A DNA stretch of 53,725 bases from Neisseriaceae bacterium (GTDB taxonomy: Bacteria > Pseudomonadota > Gammaproteobacteria > Burkholderiales > Neisseriaceae): assembly GCA_017458185.1 (NCBI GenBank), contig JAFTFY010000034.1, positions 1-53,725 on the forward strand. The letters are read 5' to 3'. Shown in pieces: positions 1-8,902 of this stretch. Within the stretch, counting starts at the first letter, position 1. Each line of letters begins with the position of its first letter. Made by a program: the position numbers and the translations under genes. Below the pieces are notes generated by a model. The model made no database searches, was not told the DNA's origin, and saw nothing but the letters and a program-made list of their open reading frames with translations.

Positions 1-99
1 CAAAATATCGGCTGCACTTCTTGCTGTAACTTCTAATACAAAAAATTCAAGCAGTTTCTTCTGTGTTGTTTTAGTTAATTTACAATGCGTTATCTTCAT
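1..99 (-). CDS. IS1016/IS1595-family transposase, N-terminal fragment
   Basis: A minus-strand reading frame starts with ATG at 97-99 and runs off the left edge of the window. The 33 visible residues begin MKITHCKLTKTTQKKLLEFF and continue with VTARSAADIL. This pattern (a short basic start, then a helix-turn-helix with a 'TART/SAA' motif) is what I know from the N-terminus of IS1016-like transposases of the IS1595 family in Neisseriaceae. The catalytic part lies outside the window, so whether the transposase is intact cannot be judged. The assignment rests on a short stretch and on the IS-like end next to it. Confidence 0.72.
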   Translation of the reverse strand, partial: MKITHCKLTKTTQKKLLEFFVLEVTARSAADIL

Positions 100-138
100 T
101 TTTGCAGTATATCATAACTGCTAATCTAATACAGCCCC
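1..138 (-). mobile_element. Right end of an IS1016-like insertion sequence (partial)
   Basis: The transposase start (97-99) is followed by about 39 bases ending in ACAGCCCC at 131-138. Read on the minus strand the element begins GGGGCTGTATTAGATTAGC, like the GGGGCTGT-type inverted repeats of IS1016 relatives. Coding sequence of the RTX gene begins immediately after the junction, so the IS sits inside that gene. The other end and the target duplication are outside the window. Confidence 0.7.
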
Positions 139-196
139 TTTTGATTTTGATAGCAAAGAAGGCTTTGCTGCAGAAGTTAATCCTGTTCTGAAACAA

Positions 197-3100
197 ATGA
201 TGGATCCGTCAGGTATTGGTAAATCTGTTGGTATTGAATATGTAGGAACAGACAATGCAGTAAATAAAGAATTTTTTCAATTAAATTCTGGTAGTTATAC
301 TCGAGATGAGTATTTTGAAGAAATAAGACAAGATGGTGTTAAAGAGAATACTATTTTAACTCCGTCAGGAGAAATACATTATTTGTATGGTACAAAACCT
401 ATTTTTACTCCGCAAGCAGTTGGTTCATGGACAAAAAAAGAAGAAGTAGATTATTACCTTAAAGGATTTGAAGAATTAAGAAAATCAGGTTCTTTTGATT
501 TCCGTGATGAAAAGGATCGTATTGTTGTATATGCTAACAATTCAAATCATGAATTAAAGAGTTATACCACTGCACATGAATATATACCTAATAGCGGTAA
601 ATATGTTCAACTGAATAAAGATATTGATACTTCTTCTATTTCTATACCAGGTAATTGGTATGCTAATTGGAATATAAGCAATGCGTTTTTGCCCTATCTC
701 AAAAACGGCATAGTATATGTTGGTGGAGACGGACACGACAGTATTACAGGCACTGATTATAATGACCGTTTAATTGGCGGAGACGGTATTGATTCATTAA
801 ACGGTGGCAAAGGGGCTGACCGATTAGAGGGTGGCAAAGATTTTGACCTTTATCATGTGGATAATGGCGATACTGTTTATGATGAAGACGGTGAAGGGGT
901 TATTTTCTTTAATGGTGGGGACGCATTAAAGAATTTTCACCAAGAAGATAAAACAAAATCTATTTGGTATGAATTAGATAAAGAAAATAATCAAACAGGT
1001 TTAAAAGCAGAGCAACAAGGAAGTAATTTAGTTATTAGCGATAAAGATAATAACCAAATTACCATTGAAAATTATTTTCAGGTAGCCACTGAATTAAATA
1101 ATGGTTTTTCTGCATTAAATATTCATTTATTTAATAAACAATCAGAAGAGCAACCTGAAAACCCCGATTATCTTTTATGGCGTGGCGATATTCGTCCTGA
1201 AACCGATGAAAACGGTAAATACAAAGTTAATTGGTTAGACCATTCAGCCAGAAATGAAAATGGCGAGATTATTAACGGTTCTCACCAAGAAAACTTTAAT
1301 GACACCATAGCAGGAGAAGCAGGCAAAAGCAATCAGATTTACGGCTTAACAGGCAATGACGCATTACTTGGTCGAGACAAAGATGATTTCATAGACGGCG
1401 GCGATGGTGATGATTTAATTGCTGGCGGTGGCGGCATAGACACCATTTATGGCGGTAGCGGTAATGACCATATTTTTTCTAATTGGACAATTAACTTTCG
1501 TTTGCGAAATAGCGATGAAGACCAATGGACTTCACGAGACAGCCGTTATGTAGAAACCGTAACACAAGGTTCAGTTTGGGGCGTTTATAAAATTCAGGAC
1601 GGCACATTGTATGTCGATACAATGCTGAACGGAAATTATCAACACACTGATAACCCAGAACAAGCAGGCGATTTGTTATACGGTGGCAGTGGTAATGATA
1701 GCGTGATGGGCGGCAATAATAATGACATTATTTATGGCGATGAACAAGATAATGCAAACACCGCCAGCCAAACAGACGGCAATGATACGCTGTATGGTAT
1801 GGCAGGTGATGACCTAATTTACGGCAATGGCGGTGATGACCATATTTACGGAGACGGCACCGCCGACAATAATTCAAAAGGCACTCTTCAATATTTACCC
1901 ACAACAGAACACGGCAACGACACCATTTTTGCTGGCGACGGCAAGGATACCGTTTATGGCAATGGCGGTGATGATGTGATTTTGGGCGGAGACGGCGATG
2001 ATTGGATAACTGGCGACTTTGGCAACAATCCCGAATCCGCACCATTTGCAGATGCAAACGGTGATGATTTTATTGACGGTGGTGATGGCAACGATGAAAT
2101 TCACGGCGGTGGCGGCAATGATACCGTAATTGGCGGAGATGACGATGATCGCATTTGGGGTGATTATGGTCGTTTAGAATTAGCCGAAATTTGGGGTAAT
2201 GATTACATTGACGGCGGTAATGGCAACGACCAAATCGTTGGTGGTGGCGGCGATGATTATATTATAGGCGGTGCTGGTGATGATCATATTTTTGCCGATT
2301 TTGATTATACTCGACCACAAATTTCAGGCAATGATACTCTTGACGGAGGTGATGGCAACGATCAAATAATTGGTGGCGGTGGCAGCGATATTATTTTCGG
2401 TGGAAATGGAGACGATATACTCACAGGTGATTTTCACGGTGAAGAATTTGCCGATATTTCAGACAACGATTATTTAGACGGTGGCGACGGCAATGACATT
2501 ATTTACGGTAATGTAGGTGATGACACGCTGATTGGCGGTAACGGCGATGACAAACTTTACGGTGGAGACGGTAACGACACACTTGTCGCAGGTCAAGGCA
2601 ATGATGGCTTGATAGGTGGCAAAGGTGATGATACCTATGTTTTTAACGGTGAAGATTTGCAAAATACGCAACAAAACATCATTTTAGACGAAGACGGCAA
2701 AGGGGCGATTGTTATAGACGGCGTTTATTTGCACGAACAAAACTGGAAAGCCGTAGCCAAAGACACTTGGCAAACTGAAAATATGCAGTTACAAAAAATC
2801 GAACAAAATGACACTTCCTTTTTAGTTTGGCAATCGACAACGACTAAAAGTTATGTCGCCATACAAAACTACCAAGACGGTGATTTAGGCTTTGCACTGT
2901 TGCCTTATCAACCACAAAGTGGCGATGACAATCCGCCAGAAGATGATAATCCGCCCACACCAACTAACCACGCCCCAGTAGTGAATGAAACGATAGACAC
3001 CCAAACCATTAAAGTAAATCAAGAATGGAGTTTCAGGCTGCCTGAAAACTTATTTACCGATCCTGACGGAGATAAATTAACTTACACAATCAACAACCTG

Positions 3101-4273
3101 CCCGAATGGCTCAACTTTGACGCACAAACCAACACACTAACAGGCACACCAACCAATGCGAGCGTGAGCGAATTAGAAATTAGAGCAAGCGACCCAAACG
3201 GAGCGACAGCCACGCAGACCTTAACCATAGAAGCCTATCAAGCACACCTTAAAGGCACGAACGGAAACGATCGCCTATTAGGCAATGAACACGACAACAC
3301 CATAGAAGGTTTTGCAGGCAACGATGTCTTGTATGGTTATAGCGGGGACGACAAACTACACGGCGGCAACGGTAACGACACTCTTTATGGCGGCGATGGC
3401 GATGATTTACTGAATGGCAACGCAGGAAATGACACCATGCACGGCGGTAAAGGCGATGACCTATTTTACGGTGGAGCAGGAAAAGACAAACTTTATGGCG
3501 GTGAAGGCAACGACCGCTTATGGGGCGGAAAAGATAACGACTATTTAAGGGGCGGCATTGGCGATGACGCATATATCTTCGACAGTGATTTTGGACAAGA
3601 CACAATCGACAACGAAGATAAAGACGAGAACCGCAAAGATATTATTCGTTTTAAGGATGACCGCACAGCAGAAGATTTCACCTTCACACGCCAAGACAAT
3701 AACCTAATTATTAAAGCAAAACTTGGAGAAGACCAAATCACCGTGCAGAACCACTTTGACGACAGCAATCATTACCGCATTGACGAAATTCACTTCAAAG
3801 ACGGCAGCACACTGAATGCTACCCAAATCAACGACATGACAGCCGATAAACAAACGGCAACAAAAGCACAAACTTTGGACGATGAGCATTCAATTTCATC
3901 AAGGAGTACTGAAAATTCAAACCATTCATCAGATGATGATGATTCTTGGTATAAGCCATTAAATTTAATCAATAAATTTGCACAGTGGTTAGGCTTGTCG
4001 CATAAAGACGGCGATACCGACAAGGCACCAAATACCGAAGAGAACGAAAAAGCCACAGACGAAAATCCCGAAGTATCGGCAACAAACACGGAAGAAACAG
4101 AAATTACGGATAATCAAGGTGATACGGATAATTCCGTCCAAACGATTGATACGATAGAAGAAAATTTTGATGATTTGCATAATGACCCACTTTTTGTTGA
4201 AGTTCCGCCTGATGAGTGGGACGATAGAAAAGATAACGATGACATTGATGAGCATTGGTTTTCGATATTCTAA
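197..4273 (+). CDS. RTX repeat protein (hemolysin-type Ca2+-binding repeats), 5' end cut by an IS
   Basis: From the first ATG this is a 1358-residue acidic protein with many nonapeptide repeats of the GGxGxDxLx type. They lie at about residues 175-225, 385-425, 490-830 and 1017-1120. Such repeats bind calcium as beta-rolls in proteins secreted by type I systems. A dystroglycan/cadherin-like Ig domain (about 924-1015, with FTDPDGDKLTY and FDAQTNTLTGTP) separates two repeat blocks. The C-terminus is Asp/Glu-rich. The reading frame is open upstream to the IS junction at about 139 (…FDFDSKEGFAAEV), so ATG 197 is not the original start and the N-terminal part is lost or lies beyond the IS. I see no enzymatic domain. 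One uptake sequence (3032-3046) is translated here as FRLPE. It could be a truncated RTX adhesin or toxin; expression from 197 is doubtful. Confidence 0.85.
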   Translation: MMDPSGIGKSVGIEYVGTDNAVNKEFFQLNSGSYTRDEYFEEIRQDGVKENTILTPSGEIHYLYGTKPIFTPQAVGSWTKKEEVDYYLKGFEELRKSGSFDFRDEKDRIVVYANNSNHELKSYTTAHEYIPNSGKYVQLNKDIDTSSISIPGNWYANWNISNAFLPYLKNGIVYVGGDGHDSITGTDYNDRLIGGDGIDSLNGGKGADRLEGGKDFDLYHVDNGDTVYDEDGEGVIFFNGGDALKNFHQEDKTKSIWYELDKENNQTGLKAEQQGSNLVISDKDNNQITIENYFQVATELNNGFSALNIHLFNKQSEEQPENPDYLLWRGDIRPETDENGKYKVNWLDHSARNENGEIINGSHQENFNDTIAGEAGKSNQIYGLTGNDALLGRDKDDFIDGGDGDDLIAGGGGIDTIYGGSGNDHIFSNWTINFRLRNSDEDQWTSRDSRYVETVTQGSVWGVYKIQDGTLYVDTMLNGNYQHTDNPEQAGDLLYGGSGNDSVMGGNNNDIIYGDEQDNANTASQTDGNDTLYGMAGDDLIYGNGGDDHIYGDGTADNNSKGTLQYLPTTEHGNDTIFAGDGKDTVYGNGGDDVILGGDGDDWITGDFGNNPESAPFADANGDDFIDGGDGNDEIHGGGGNDTVIGGDDDDRIWGDYGRLELAEIWGNDYIDGGNGNDQIVGGGGDDYIIGGAGDDHIFADFDYTRPQISGNDTLDGGDGNDQIIGGGGSDIIFGGNGDDILTGDFHGEEFADISDNDYLDGGDGNDIIYGNVGDDTLIGGNGDDKLYGGDGNDTLVAGQGNDGLIGGKGDDTYVFNGEDLQNTQQNIILDEDGKGAIVIDGVYLHEQNWKAVAKDTWQTENMQLQKIEQNDTSFLVWQSTTTKSYVAIQNYQDGDLGFALLPYQPQSGDDNPPEDDNPPTPTNHAPVVNETIDTQTIKVNQEWSFRLPENLFTDPDGDKLTYTINNLPEWLNFDAQTNTLTGTPTNASVSELEIRASDPNGATATQTLTIEAYQAHLKGTNGNDRLLGNEHDNTIEGFAGNDVLYGYSGDDKLHGGNGNDTLYGGDGDDLLNGNAGNDTMHGGKGDDLFYGGAGKDKLYGGEGNDRLWGGKDNDYLRGGIGDDAYIFDSDFGQDTIDNEDKDENRKDIIRFKDDRTAEDFTFTRQDNNLIIKAKLGEDQITVQNHFDDSNHYRIDEIHFKDGSTLNATQINDMTADKQTATKAQTLDDEHSISSRSTENSNHSSDDDDSWYKPLNLINKFAQWLGLSHKDGDTDKAPNTEENEKATDENPEVSATNTEETEITDNQGDTDNSVQTIDTIEENFDDLHNDPLFVEVPPDEWDDRKDNDDIDEHWFSIF

Positions 4274-4288
4274 TGTGTCTCATCACAT

Positions 4289-4424
4289 AAAAACACGCTG
4301 ATATAGTCGATTCACAGCAAAATCATTCAGCGTTGGTTCGCCTTGCCGTATTATTTATACTGTCTTCGGCTTTACCGCCTTGACTGCTTTTGCTGTGAAC
4401 CGACTATAAAAAGCGTGTTTTTTT
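4289..4424 (+). terminator. Intrinsic terminator of the RTX gene, split by a Correia-like element
   Basis: AAAAACACGCT at 4289-4299 is perfectly complementary to AGCGTGTTTTT at 4412-4422, which continues into a T-run. Between the arms lies the element at 4302-4408. Without it the arms would form an ordinary hairpin with a short A-rich loop plus T-tail just after the stop codon. I infer that the element inserted at a TA in the loop of a terminator. Confidence 0.65.
4302..4408 (+). repeat. Correia-like miniature element A (107 bp)
   Basis: The left end is TATAGTCGATTCACAGCAAAA-like and the right end is TTTTGCTGTGAACCGACTATA-like, forming a long terminal inverted repeat. The core reads CGTTGGTTCGCCTTGCCG, then TATTATTTATACTGTC, then a CGGCTTTACCGCCTTG block. 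The core matches the known Neisseria Correia element core (GCGTTGCCTCGCCTTGCCGTACTATTTGTACTGTC...), but the arms differ from the Neisseria ones (TATAGTGGATTAA...). Related copies are at 6088, 19117, 26249, 51387, 51749 and 53295. Confidence 0.8.
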
Positions 4425-4485
4425 GCGTTCAGGCAGCCTGAAATAGCGTAAAATTATGGCTTGTGCCTTTTTTCAGGCAGCCTGA

Positions 4486-5631
4486 ATGAATTTCACAATG
4501 AACACCGTATATTTAAACCGTACCGCCGCATTTTTGCCGAATAAACCGATTGATAATGACGCTATGGAAAGCGTGTTGGGCGTGGCGGGCGATAGTCCGT
4601 CTCGTCTTCGCCGCCGTATTTTAGCGTCTAACGGCATTGTCAGCCGTTATTATGCGATTGACCCGAAAACGCGTCAGACCACACATTCATGTGCCGAGTT
4701 AGCCGCTTTGGCGATTGAAAACTTGTTTAGTAATAAAGAAGAAAAACAAGAAGTTACGCTATTATCTTGCGGCACTTCTTATCCTGACCAAACCATGCCT
4801 GGACACGGTGTGATGGTGCAGGGTTTGTTGCACGATTTTTCGCCGTTAGAAGCGGTGAGTTTATCAGGTGTGTGCGTGGCAGGTATGGCGGCTTGTAAAT
4901 ATGCCTTTAATGCGGTGAAAAGTGGCGAACACAATATGGCGATTGCCAGTGCCGCCGAAACCGCGTCCGCCATTATGCGAAAGGAAAATTTTTCTCTTTC
5001 AAAACAAGAAGATGAAACAAACTTTCACCCTACGCACGCTTTTAATCGTGATTTTTTACGCTGGATGTTGTCAGACGGTGCAGGTGCGTTTTTATTGAGC
5101 AACAAAGCCTTTTCAGGCAGCCTGAAAATTCATTGGATTGATTTAATTTCATACGCCAACGAAATGCCTGCGTGTATGTATGCAGGCGGTGAGTTTGTGG
5201 GCGATGAGTTTCTTGGTTGGAAAGAAATCAATAATCAAAACAAGCATATAGACGGCGTGATGAATGTCAAACAGAATGTGAAATTGCTCAACGACAATGT
5301 CATTAAATACACCGTAGAAAAAGCGTTGTCGAGAAGCCTTACCAAACATTCGCTTAAACCTGATGAAATCAACTGGTTTTTGCCGCATTATTCATCACAA
5401 TTTTTCCGCCAAAAAGTGTATGACGGCTTAAAAAATATCGGTTTTGAAATTCCGTTTGCAAAATGGTTCACTAATCTGCCGAGCAAGGGCAATACAGGTT
5501 CTGCATCTATTTACATTATGTTAGACGAATTTTTGAAAACGCATAATTTGCAAGCAGGTGAGAAAATCTTGTGTTATATCCCCGAAAGTGGGCGTTTTTC
5601 GTCATCGTTTATGTTGTTGGAAGTGGTGTAA
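4486..5631 (+). CDS. 3-oxoacyl-ACP synthase III-like protein (FabH/thiolase fold)
   Basis: This 381-residue protein has the thiolase-fold layout of FabH-type condensing enzymes. The nucleophilic Cys130 is in LSGVCVAG, His301 in FLPHYSSQFF and Asn336 in SKGNTGSAS, so the Cys-His-Asn triad is complete. It is longer than housekeeping FabH (about 320 residues) and has an unusual insert around 225-265. It therefore probably condenses a special acyl substrate rather than starting normal fatty acid synthesis (inference). The A of its ATG is the last base of an uptake sequence (4472-4486) and there is no clear Shine-Dalgarno; ATG 4498 is an alternative start. The stop codon touches the start of the next gene, so the two are probably co-translated. 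Residues SGSLK near 210 are encoded by another uptake sequence (5112). Confidence 0.85.
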   Translation: MNFTMNTVYLNRTAAFLPNKPIDNDAMESVLGVAGDSPSRLRRRILASNGIVSRYYAIDPKTRQTTHSCAELAALAIENLFSNKEEKQEVTLLSCGTSYPDQTMPGHGVMVQGLLHDFSPLEAVSLSGVCVAGMAACKYAFNAVKSGEHNMAIASAAETASAIMRKENFSLSKQEDETNFHPTHAFNRDFLRWMLSDGAGAFLLSNKAFSGSLKIHWIDLISYANEMPACMYAGGEFVGDEFLGWKEINNQNKHIDGVMNVKQNVKLLNDNVIKYTVEKALSRSLTKHSLKPDEINWFLPHYSSQFFRQKVYDGLKNIGFEIPFAKWFTNLPSKGNTGSASIYIMLDEFLKTHNLQAGEKILCYIPESGRFSSSFMLLEVV

Positions 5632-6027
5632 ATGGAAGTTCAAGAAATTCCGCAAGACAATGCAAGCACTTACAAAGGTTTCAAACGCGTGGTTTATGCA
5701 ACCGATAAAGGACGCTACACCGCCAGTATTACAAACGGCTGGCAAGTGGAAGAATTTGTTACCAAACAAGCGGTTGCCGATTTAGACGAACGCACCGAAG
5801 CGGCTCGCCAAGCGGTTTTGGCTGGCGTTTATTCGCCGCTTTATTATTATATGTACCGCTTTCGTTATGAACTGCCGAATTTGGCTCAAGCCGCAGGCTT
5901 TTTCGCGTGGCAAGTCAAACGCCATTTGCAACCCAAAATTTTTTTCAGGCTGCCTGAACACAAATTAGCCCGCTATGCAGCAGCGTTTGATATTTCGATT
6001 GACGCATTAAAAAAAGTACCTGAATAA
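5632..6027 (+). CDS. Hypothetical protein partnered with the KAS III-like gene
   Basis: This 131-residue protein starts on the base after the stop of the KAS III-like gene. I do not recognise a named family. Visible features are a mixed alpha/beta N-terminal half, then a helical stretch with YYYMYRFRYELPNLAQAAGF and an amphipathic C-terminus (KLARYAAAFDISIDALKKV) that looks like a small helix-bundle or helix-turn-helix tail. There is no signal peptide or membrane segment. FRLPEHK is encoded by an uptake sequence at 5944. The zero spacing suggests it works with the upstream synthase. An uptake-sequence palindrome followed by mixed T/A (6031-6050) may act as a weak terminator. Confidence 0.7.
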   Translation: MEVQEIPQDNASTYKGFKRVVYATDKGRYTASITNGWQVEEFVTKQAVADLDERTEAARQAVLAGVYSPLYYYMYRFRYELPNLAQAAGFFAWQVKRHLQPKIFFRLPEHKLARYAAAFDISIDALKKVPE

Positions 6028-6087
6028 TTTTTCAGGCTGCCTGAAAATAACGGCGTTTTTTGTTACAATAGCAACCTATTTTGCGAG

Positions 6088-6193
6088 TATCGTCAAAATA
6101 CTTCAAAACACTAATGCTTTGGTTTGCCTTGCGGCATTAGGCATACTATCTGCGTCAAACCGCCTGTGATTGTTTTGAATTATTTTGACTATA
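6088..6193 (+). repeat. Correia-like element B directly upstream of dnaA
   Basis: The left arm TATCGTCAAAATACTTCAAAA pairs with the right arm, whose reverse complement is TATAGTCAAAATAATTCAAAA. The core contains GGTTTGCCTTGCGGCATTAG, CATACTATCTGCGTC and AACCGCCTG, aligning with copy A. The arms share no sequence with copy A beyond TATnGTC, yet are self-complementary. The element fills most of the space between the 131-residue gene and dnaA. Confidence 0.75.
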
Positions 6194-6247
6194 AAAATAG
6201 CAACAGAAACTTTTCCAAAACCCATTCAGGCAGCCCATAGATTTATG

Positions 6248-7630
6248 ATGACTTTGTCCGATTTTTTATCTCAATGCAATAAGTATCTGCAACAAGAATT
6301 GCCGCCGCAATTCCGTATGTGGGTTGTGTCGCTTTCCACTGACGAAAAAGGCGGGCAATGGAATATTTACGCCCCTAATGATTTTACCTTGCGTGGTGTT
6401 CGCACCAATGTGGCTCCCAAAATCGAACAATTTAAGCAAGAACACTGCCCGAATACGCCGCCTTTGGTGTTTAAAGAAGGCAAGGGGGCAATGCCTGTTT
6501 TTACGCCTGTCGCTCAACCCATAGAGACACCCGAACCTGAAAAAACGCCTGAAAAACCGATTGCCCACACGGAAACCGCTGTGGCAGAAAAGGAAGAAAA
6601 ATCAGTCAGCACAGGTTTGATTGCCGATTATTCATTCGATTCTTTTGTCGTCGGCGACAGCAACGAATTAGCCCACGCCATTTCGGTGGCGATTAGCAAA
6701 AAACCAGGTGATAAACTGCACAATCCATTCTTTTTATACGGCGGGCCTGGTTTGGGTAAAACGCACTTAATTCATGCGATTGGCAACCGCATATTAGCGA
6801 AGAACGCGTCTGCCAAAATTCGTTATATTCACGCCGAACAATATGTGGGCGATTTGGTTTGGGCAACCAAAAACCACAGTTTTGACCAGTTTAAGAAAAG
6901 TTATCAATCGTTCGATTTGCTGATTATGGACGACATACAATTCATTGCTGGTAAAGCGAAAACAATGGAAGAATTTTTCTATGTTTTCAATCACTTTATC
7001 AATAATGGTAAGCAAATTGTTTTAACCAGCGATCGTTTGCCGAATGAAATTGACGGTTTGGACGACCGCTTAAAATCGCGTTTTGCCTACGGCATTACCA
7101 TGCAAATTGAAATGCCCGATTTGGAAACCCGCACGGCGATTTTGCAGAAAAAAGCCGAATTGTGGGGCTTTCATATGGAAAATAGTGTAGCAGAATTTAT
7201 TGCCGAATCCATTAAATCCAGCGTACGCGATTTGGAAGGAGCGTTACGCAAATTGATGATGACTTGTCGCCTATCAGGCAAACAGCCCGATATTGCGACC
7301 ACGCAAAACACGCTCAAAGATTTATTGGCACAAGGCAGACGGCAGGTCAGTATTGAAGAAATTCAAAAAGCGGTTGCCAATTTTTACCGTATGCCGATGA
7401 AAGATTTAATCGGCAAAAACCGCCAACGCTCTTTGGTAATTCCGCGTCATGCGGCGATTTCGCTTGCCAAAGAACTCACCACGCTCAGCCTTAAAGACAT
7501 TGGCAATGCGTTTGACGGACGCGACCACACCACTGTTTTGAACGCTTGCAAAAATGTGAAAGAATTATTGGGTAAAGACGAAAACTTTGCCCAAGATTAC
7601 CAAAACCTACGACAACAGTTGCAAAACTAA
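6248..7630 (+). CDS. dnaA: Chromosomal replication initiator protein DnaA
   Basis: DnaA opens the replication origin by binding DnaA boxes and loading the helicase. The protein from ATG 6248 (MTLSDFLSQ...) has 460 residues. It has a domain I (about 1-80), a Pro/Glu-rich linker (about 90-130), the AAA+ ATPase with Walker A GGPGLGKTHL and Walker B LLIMDDIQF, and the C-terminal DNA-binding domain with the signature GRDHTTVLNACK. The frame is open upstream, but family members start MTL; ATG 6245 is equally possible. No good Shine-Dalgarno is visible. dnaN follows after 14 bases as a normal dnaA-dnaN unit. The rnpA-rpmH genes often found upstream are missing here, and the upstream space is occupied by a Correia-like element. 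Confidence 0.97.
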   Translation: MTLSDFLSQCNKYLQQELPPQFRMWVVSLSTDEKGGQWNIYAPNDFTLRGVRTNVAPKIEQFKQEHCPNTPPLVFKEGKGAMPVFTPVAQPIETPEPEKTPEKPIAHTETAVAEKEEKSVSTGLIADYSFDSFVVGDSNELAHAISVAISKKPGDKLHNPFFLYGGPGLGKTHLIHAIGNRILAKNASAKIRYIHAEQYVGDLVWATKNHSFDQFKKSYQSFDLLIMDDIQFIAGKAKTMEEFFYVFNHFINNGKQIVLTSDRLPNEIDGLDDRLKSRFAYGITMQIEMPDLETRTAILQKKAELWGFHMENSVAEFIAESIKSSVRDLEGALRKLMMTCRLSGKQPDIATTQNTLKDLLAQGRRQVSIEEIQKAVANFYRMPMKDLIGKNRQRSLVIPRHAAISLAKELTTLSLKDIGNAFDGRDHTTVLNACKNVKELLGKDENFAQDYQNLRQQLQN

Positions 7631-7644
7631 AAAGGATTAGCACG

Positions 7645-8763
7645 ATGACACAGAATAGCCCCATTTTGACCACAACACGAAATGCACTGCTTGACCCATT
7701 GCAAACGGTAACGGGTATTGTCGAACGCCGCTCGACCATGCCTATTCTGTCCAATGTGTTGATTGAAAACAGTCGCGGACAAACGAGCATTCTCGGCACG
7801 GATTTGGAAATTCAAACCCGCACAACGGCGGTAAATAGCAATGACGACCCCGATTTTCGCTTGACGGTGAATGCCAAAAAACTGCAAGATATTTTGCGTA
7901 CCTTGCCAGACCAAGCCCCTGTGCGTTTTTATCAAAAAGCCAACAGCCAGTTAGAATTGCGTTCAGGCAAAGGTAAATACACTTTGGAAACCCTGCCTGC
8001 GGAAGATTTTCCCTTGATGAATGTGGAAAGTGGCGTGAAAGCGTGTTTTTCTATGCGACAAGACGCGTTGCGAGAAATGCTTACCCAAGTGCAATATGCC
8101 ATGGCAGTGCAAGATATTCGCTTTTATCTGAATGGTTTGTTAATGCAAGCCGAAGGCAATATGTTGCGTTTGGTTGCCACAGACGGACACCGTTTAGCCT
8201 ATACACAGCATACGATTGATGCCAATTTGCCGCCGTGCGAAGTGATTTTGCCGCGTAAAACCGTTGCCGAATTGCTGAAATTACTGTCATTCCCCGAAGA
8301 ATTGGTTACCGTGGATTTCTTGGAAAGCCAGATCCGTTTTTCTGCCCGCAACACGATTGTGGTGAGCAAAATTGTCGAAGGCAAATTCCCCGATTACAAC
8401 CGTGTGATTCCACAAGACAACGACAAAATTTTTCAACTGTCGCGTGTTGGCTTTTTAAGCACATTAGAACGGGTGGCAATTTTGGCAGACGACAAAACCA
8501 AAGCCATCAATTTGCACATAGCCCCAGGTTTAATGCTGATTAAATACAGCAACGGCAAAGAAGAAGCCCAAGAAGAGTTGGAAATTGCCTATCAAGGTGC
8601 AGAATTGGAAATTAACTTTAATGTGCAGTATCTGACTGATGTATTGCGAAATCTGCATTCAGACGATGTGAAAATGGCATTCGGAGACGCAACCCGTTCT
8701 ATGCTTTTGACCATGCCCGATAATGGCGATTTCAAATATATTGTGATGCCGATGAGAGTTTAG
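7645..8763 (+). CDS. dnaN: DNA polymerase III beta subunit (sliding clamp)
   Basis: This 372-residue beta clamp encircles DNA as a dimer and tethers polymerase III. Conserved clamp patterns are visible: VERRSTMPILSNVL near the N-terminus, ATDGHRLAYT in the middle, and the C-terminal end DNGDFKYIVMPMRV, matching the usual end of DnaN. The length is normal for the family (about 366-370). The start is supported by AAAGGA at 7631-7636, eight bases before ATG. It lies 14 bases downstream of dnaA, very likely in the same transcript. An uptake sequence at 8774 and a compound repeat follow the stop codon. Confidence 0.97.
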   Translation: MTQNSPILTTTRNALLDPLQTVTGIVERRSTMPILSNVLIENSRGQTSILGTDLEIQTRTTAVNSNDDPDFRLTVNAKKLQDILRTLPDQAPVRFYQKANSQLELRSGKGKYTLETLPAEDFPLMNVESGVKACFSMRQDALREMLTQVQYAMAVQDIRFYLNGLLMQAEGNMLRLVATDGHRLAYTQHTIDANLPPCEVILPRKTVAELLKLLSFPEELVTVDFLESQIRFSARNTIVVSKIVEGKFPDYNRVIPQDNDKIFQLSRVGFLSTLERVAILADDKTKAINLHIAPGLMLIKYSNGKEEAQEELEIAYQGAELEINFNVQYLTDVLRNLHSDDVKMAFGDATRSMLLTMPDNGDFKYIVMPMRV

Positions 8764-8791
8764 TTTTGAGCGTTTCAGGCAGCCTGAAACA

Positions 8792-8890
8792 CAATGAGCA
8801 ATGAGCAATTAGCAATTAGGGTTTATGTCCTGCCTTGCGGCAGGACAAATTATTTTAGATAACGCTTCGATTATTTTTCAGCCTGAAAAA
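8792..8890 (+). repeat. Compound uptake-sequence repeat, half copy R1
   Basis: Order: heptads of the TGAGCAA/TTAGCAA type (8792-8820), a hairpin GTCCTGCCTTGCGGCAGGAC, the motif TTTTAGATAACGCTTCGATT, and a decayed uptake sequence in which the centre is deleted (TTTTCAGCCTGAAAAA). The same order appears at 14990, 18832 and 20105, and as complete inverted copies at 13246, 34329 and 35381. Confidence 0.7.
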
Positions 8891-8902
8891 TATTGCACCA
8901 TA

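Noticed and set aside
1380..2640. Direct repeats suggesting a CRISPR or tandem array
   Set aside because: The periodicity is that of coding RTX nonapeptides, with no spacers. No CRISPR array or cas gene is seen anywhere in the window.
1728..2674. Long antisense reading frames opposite the RTX repeats
   Set aside because: They mirror the periodic GGxGxD codons of the real gene and have unnatural composition (Arg/Cys/His or Ile/Val-rich); no ribosome sites or family features.
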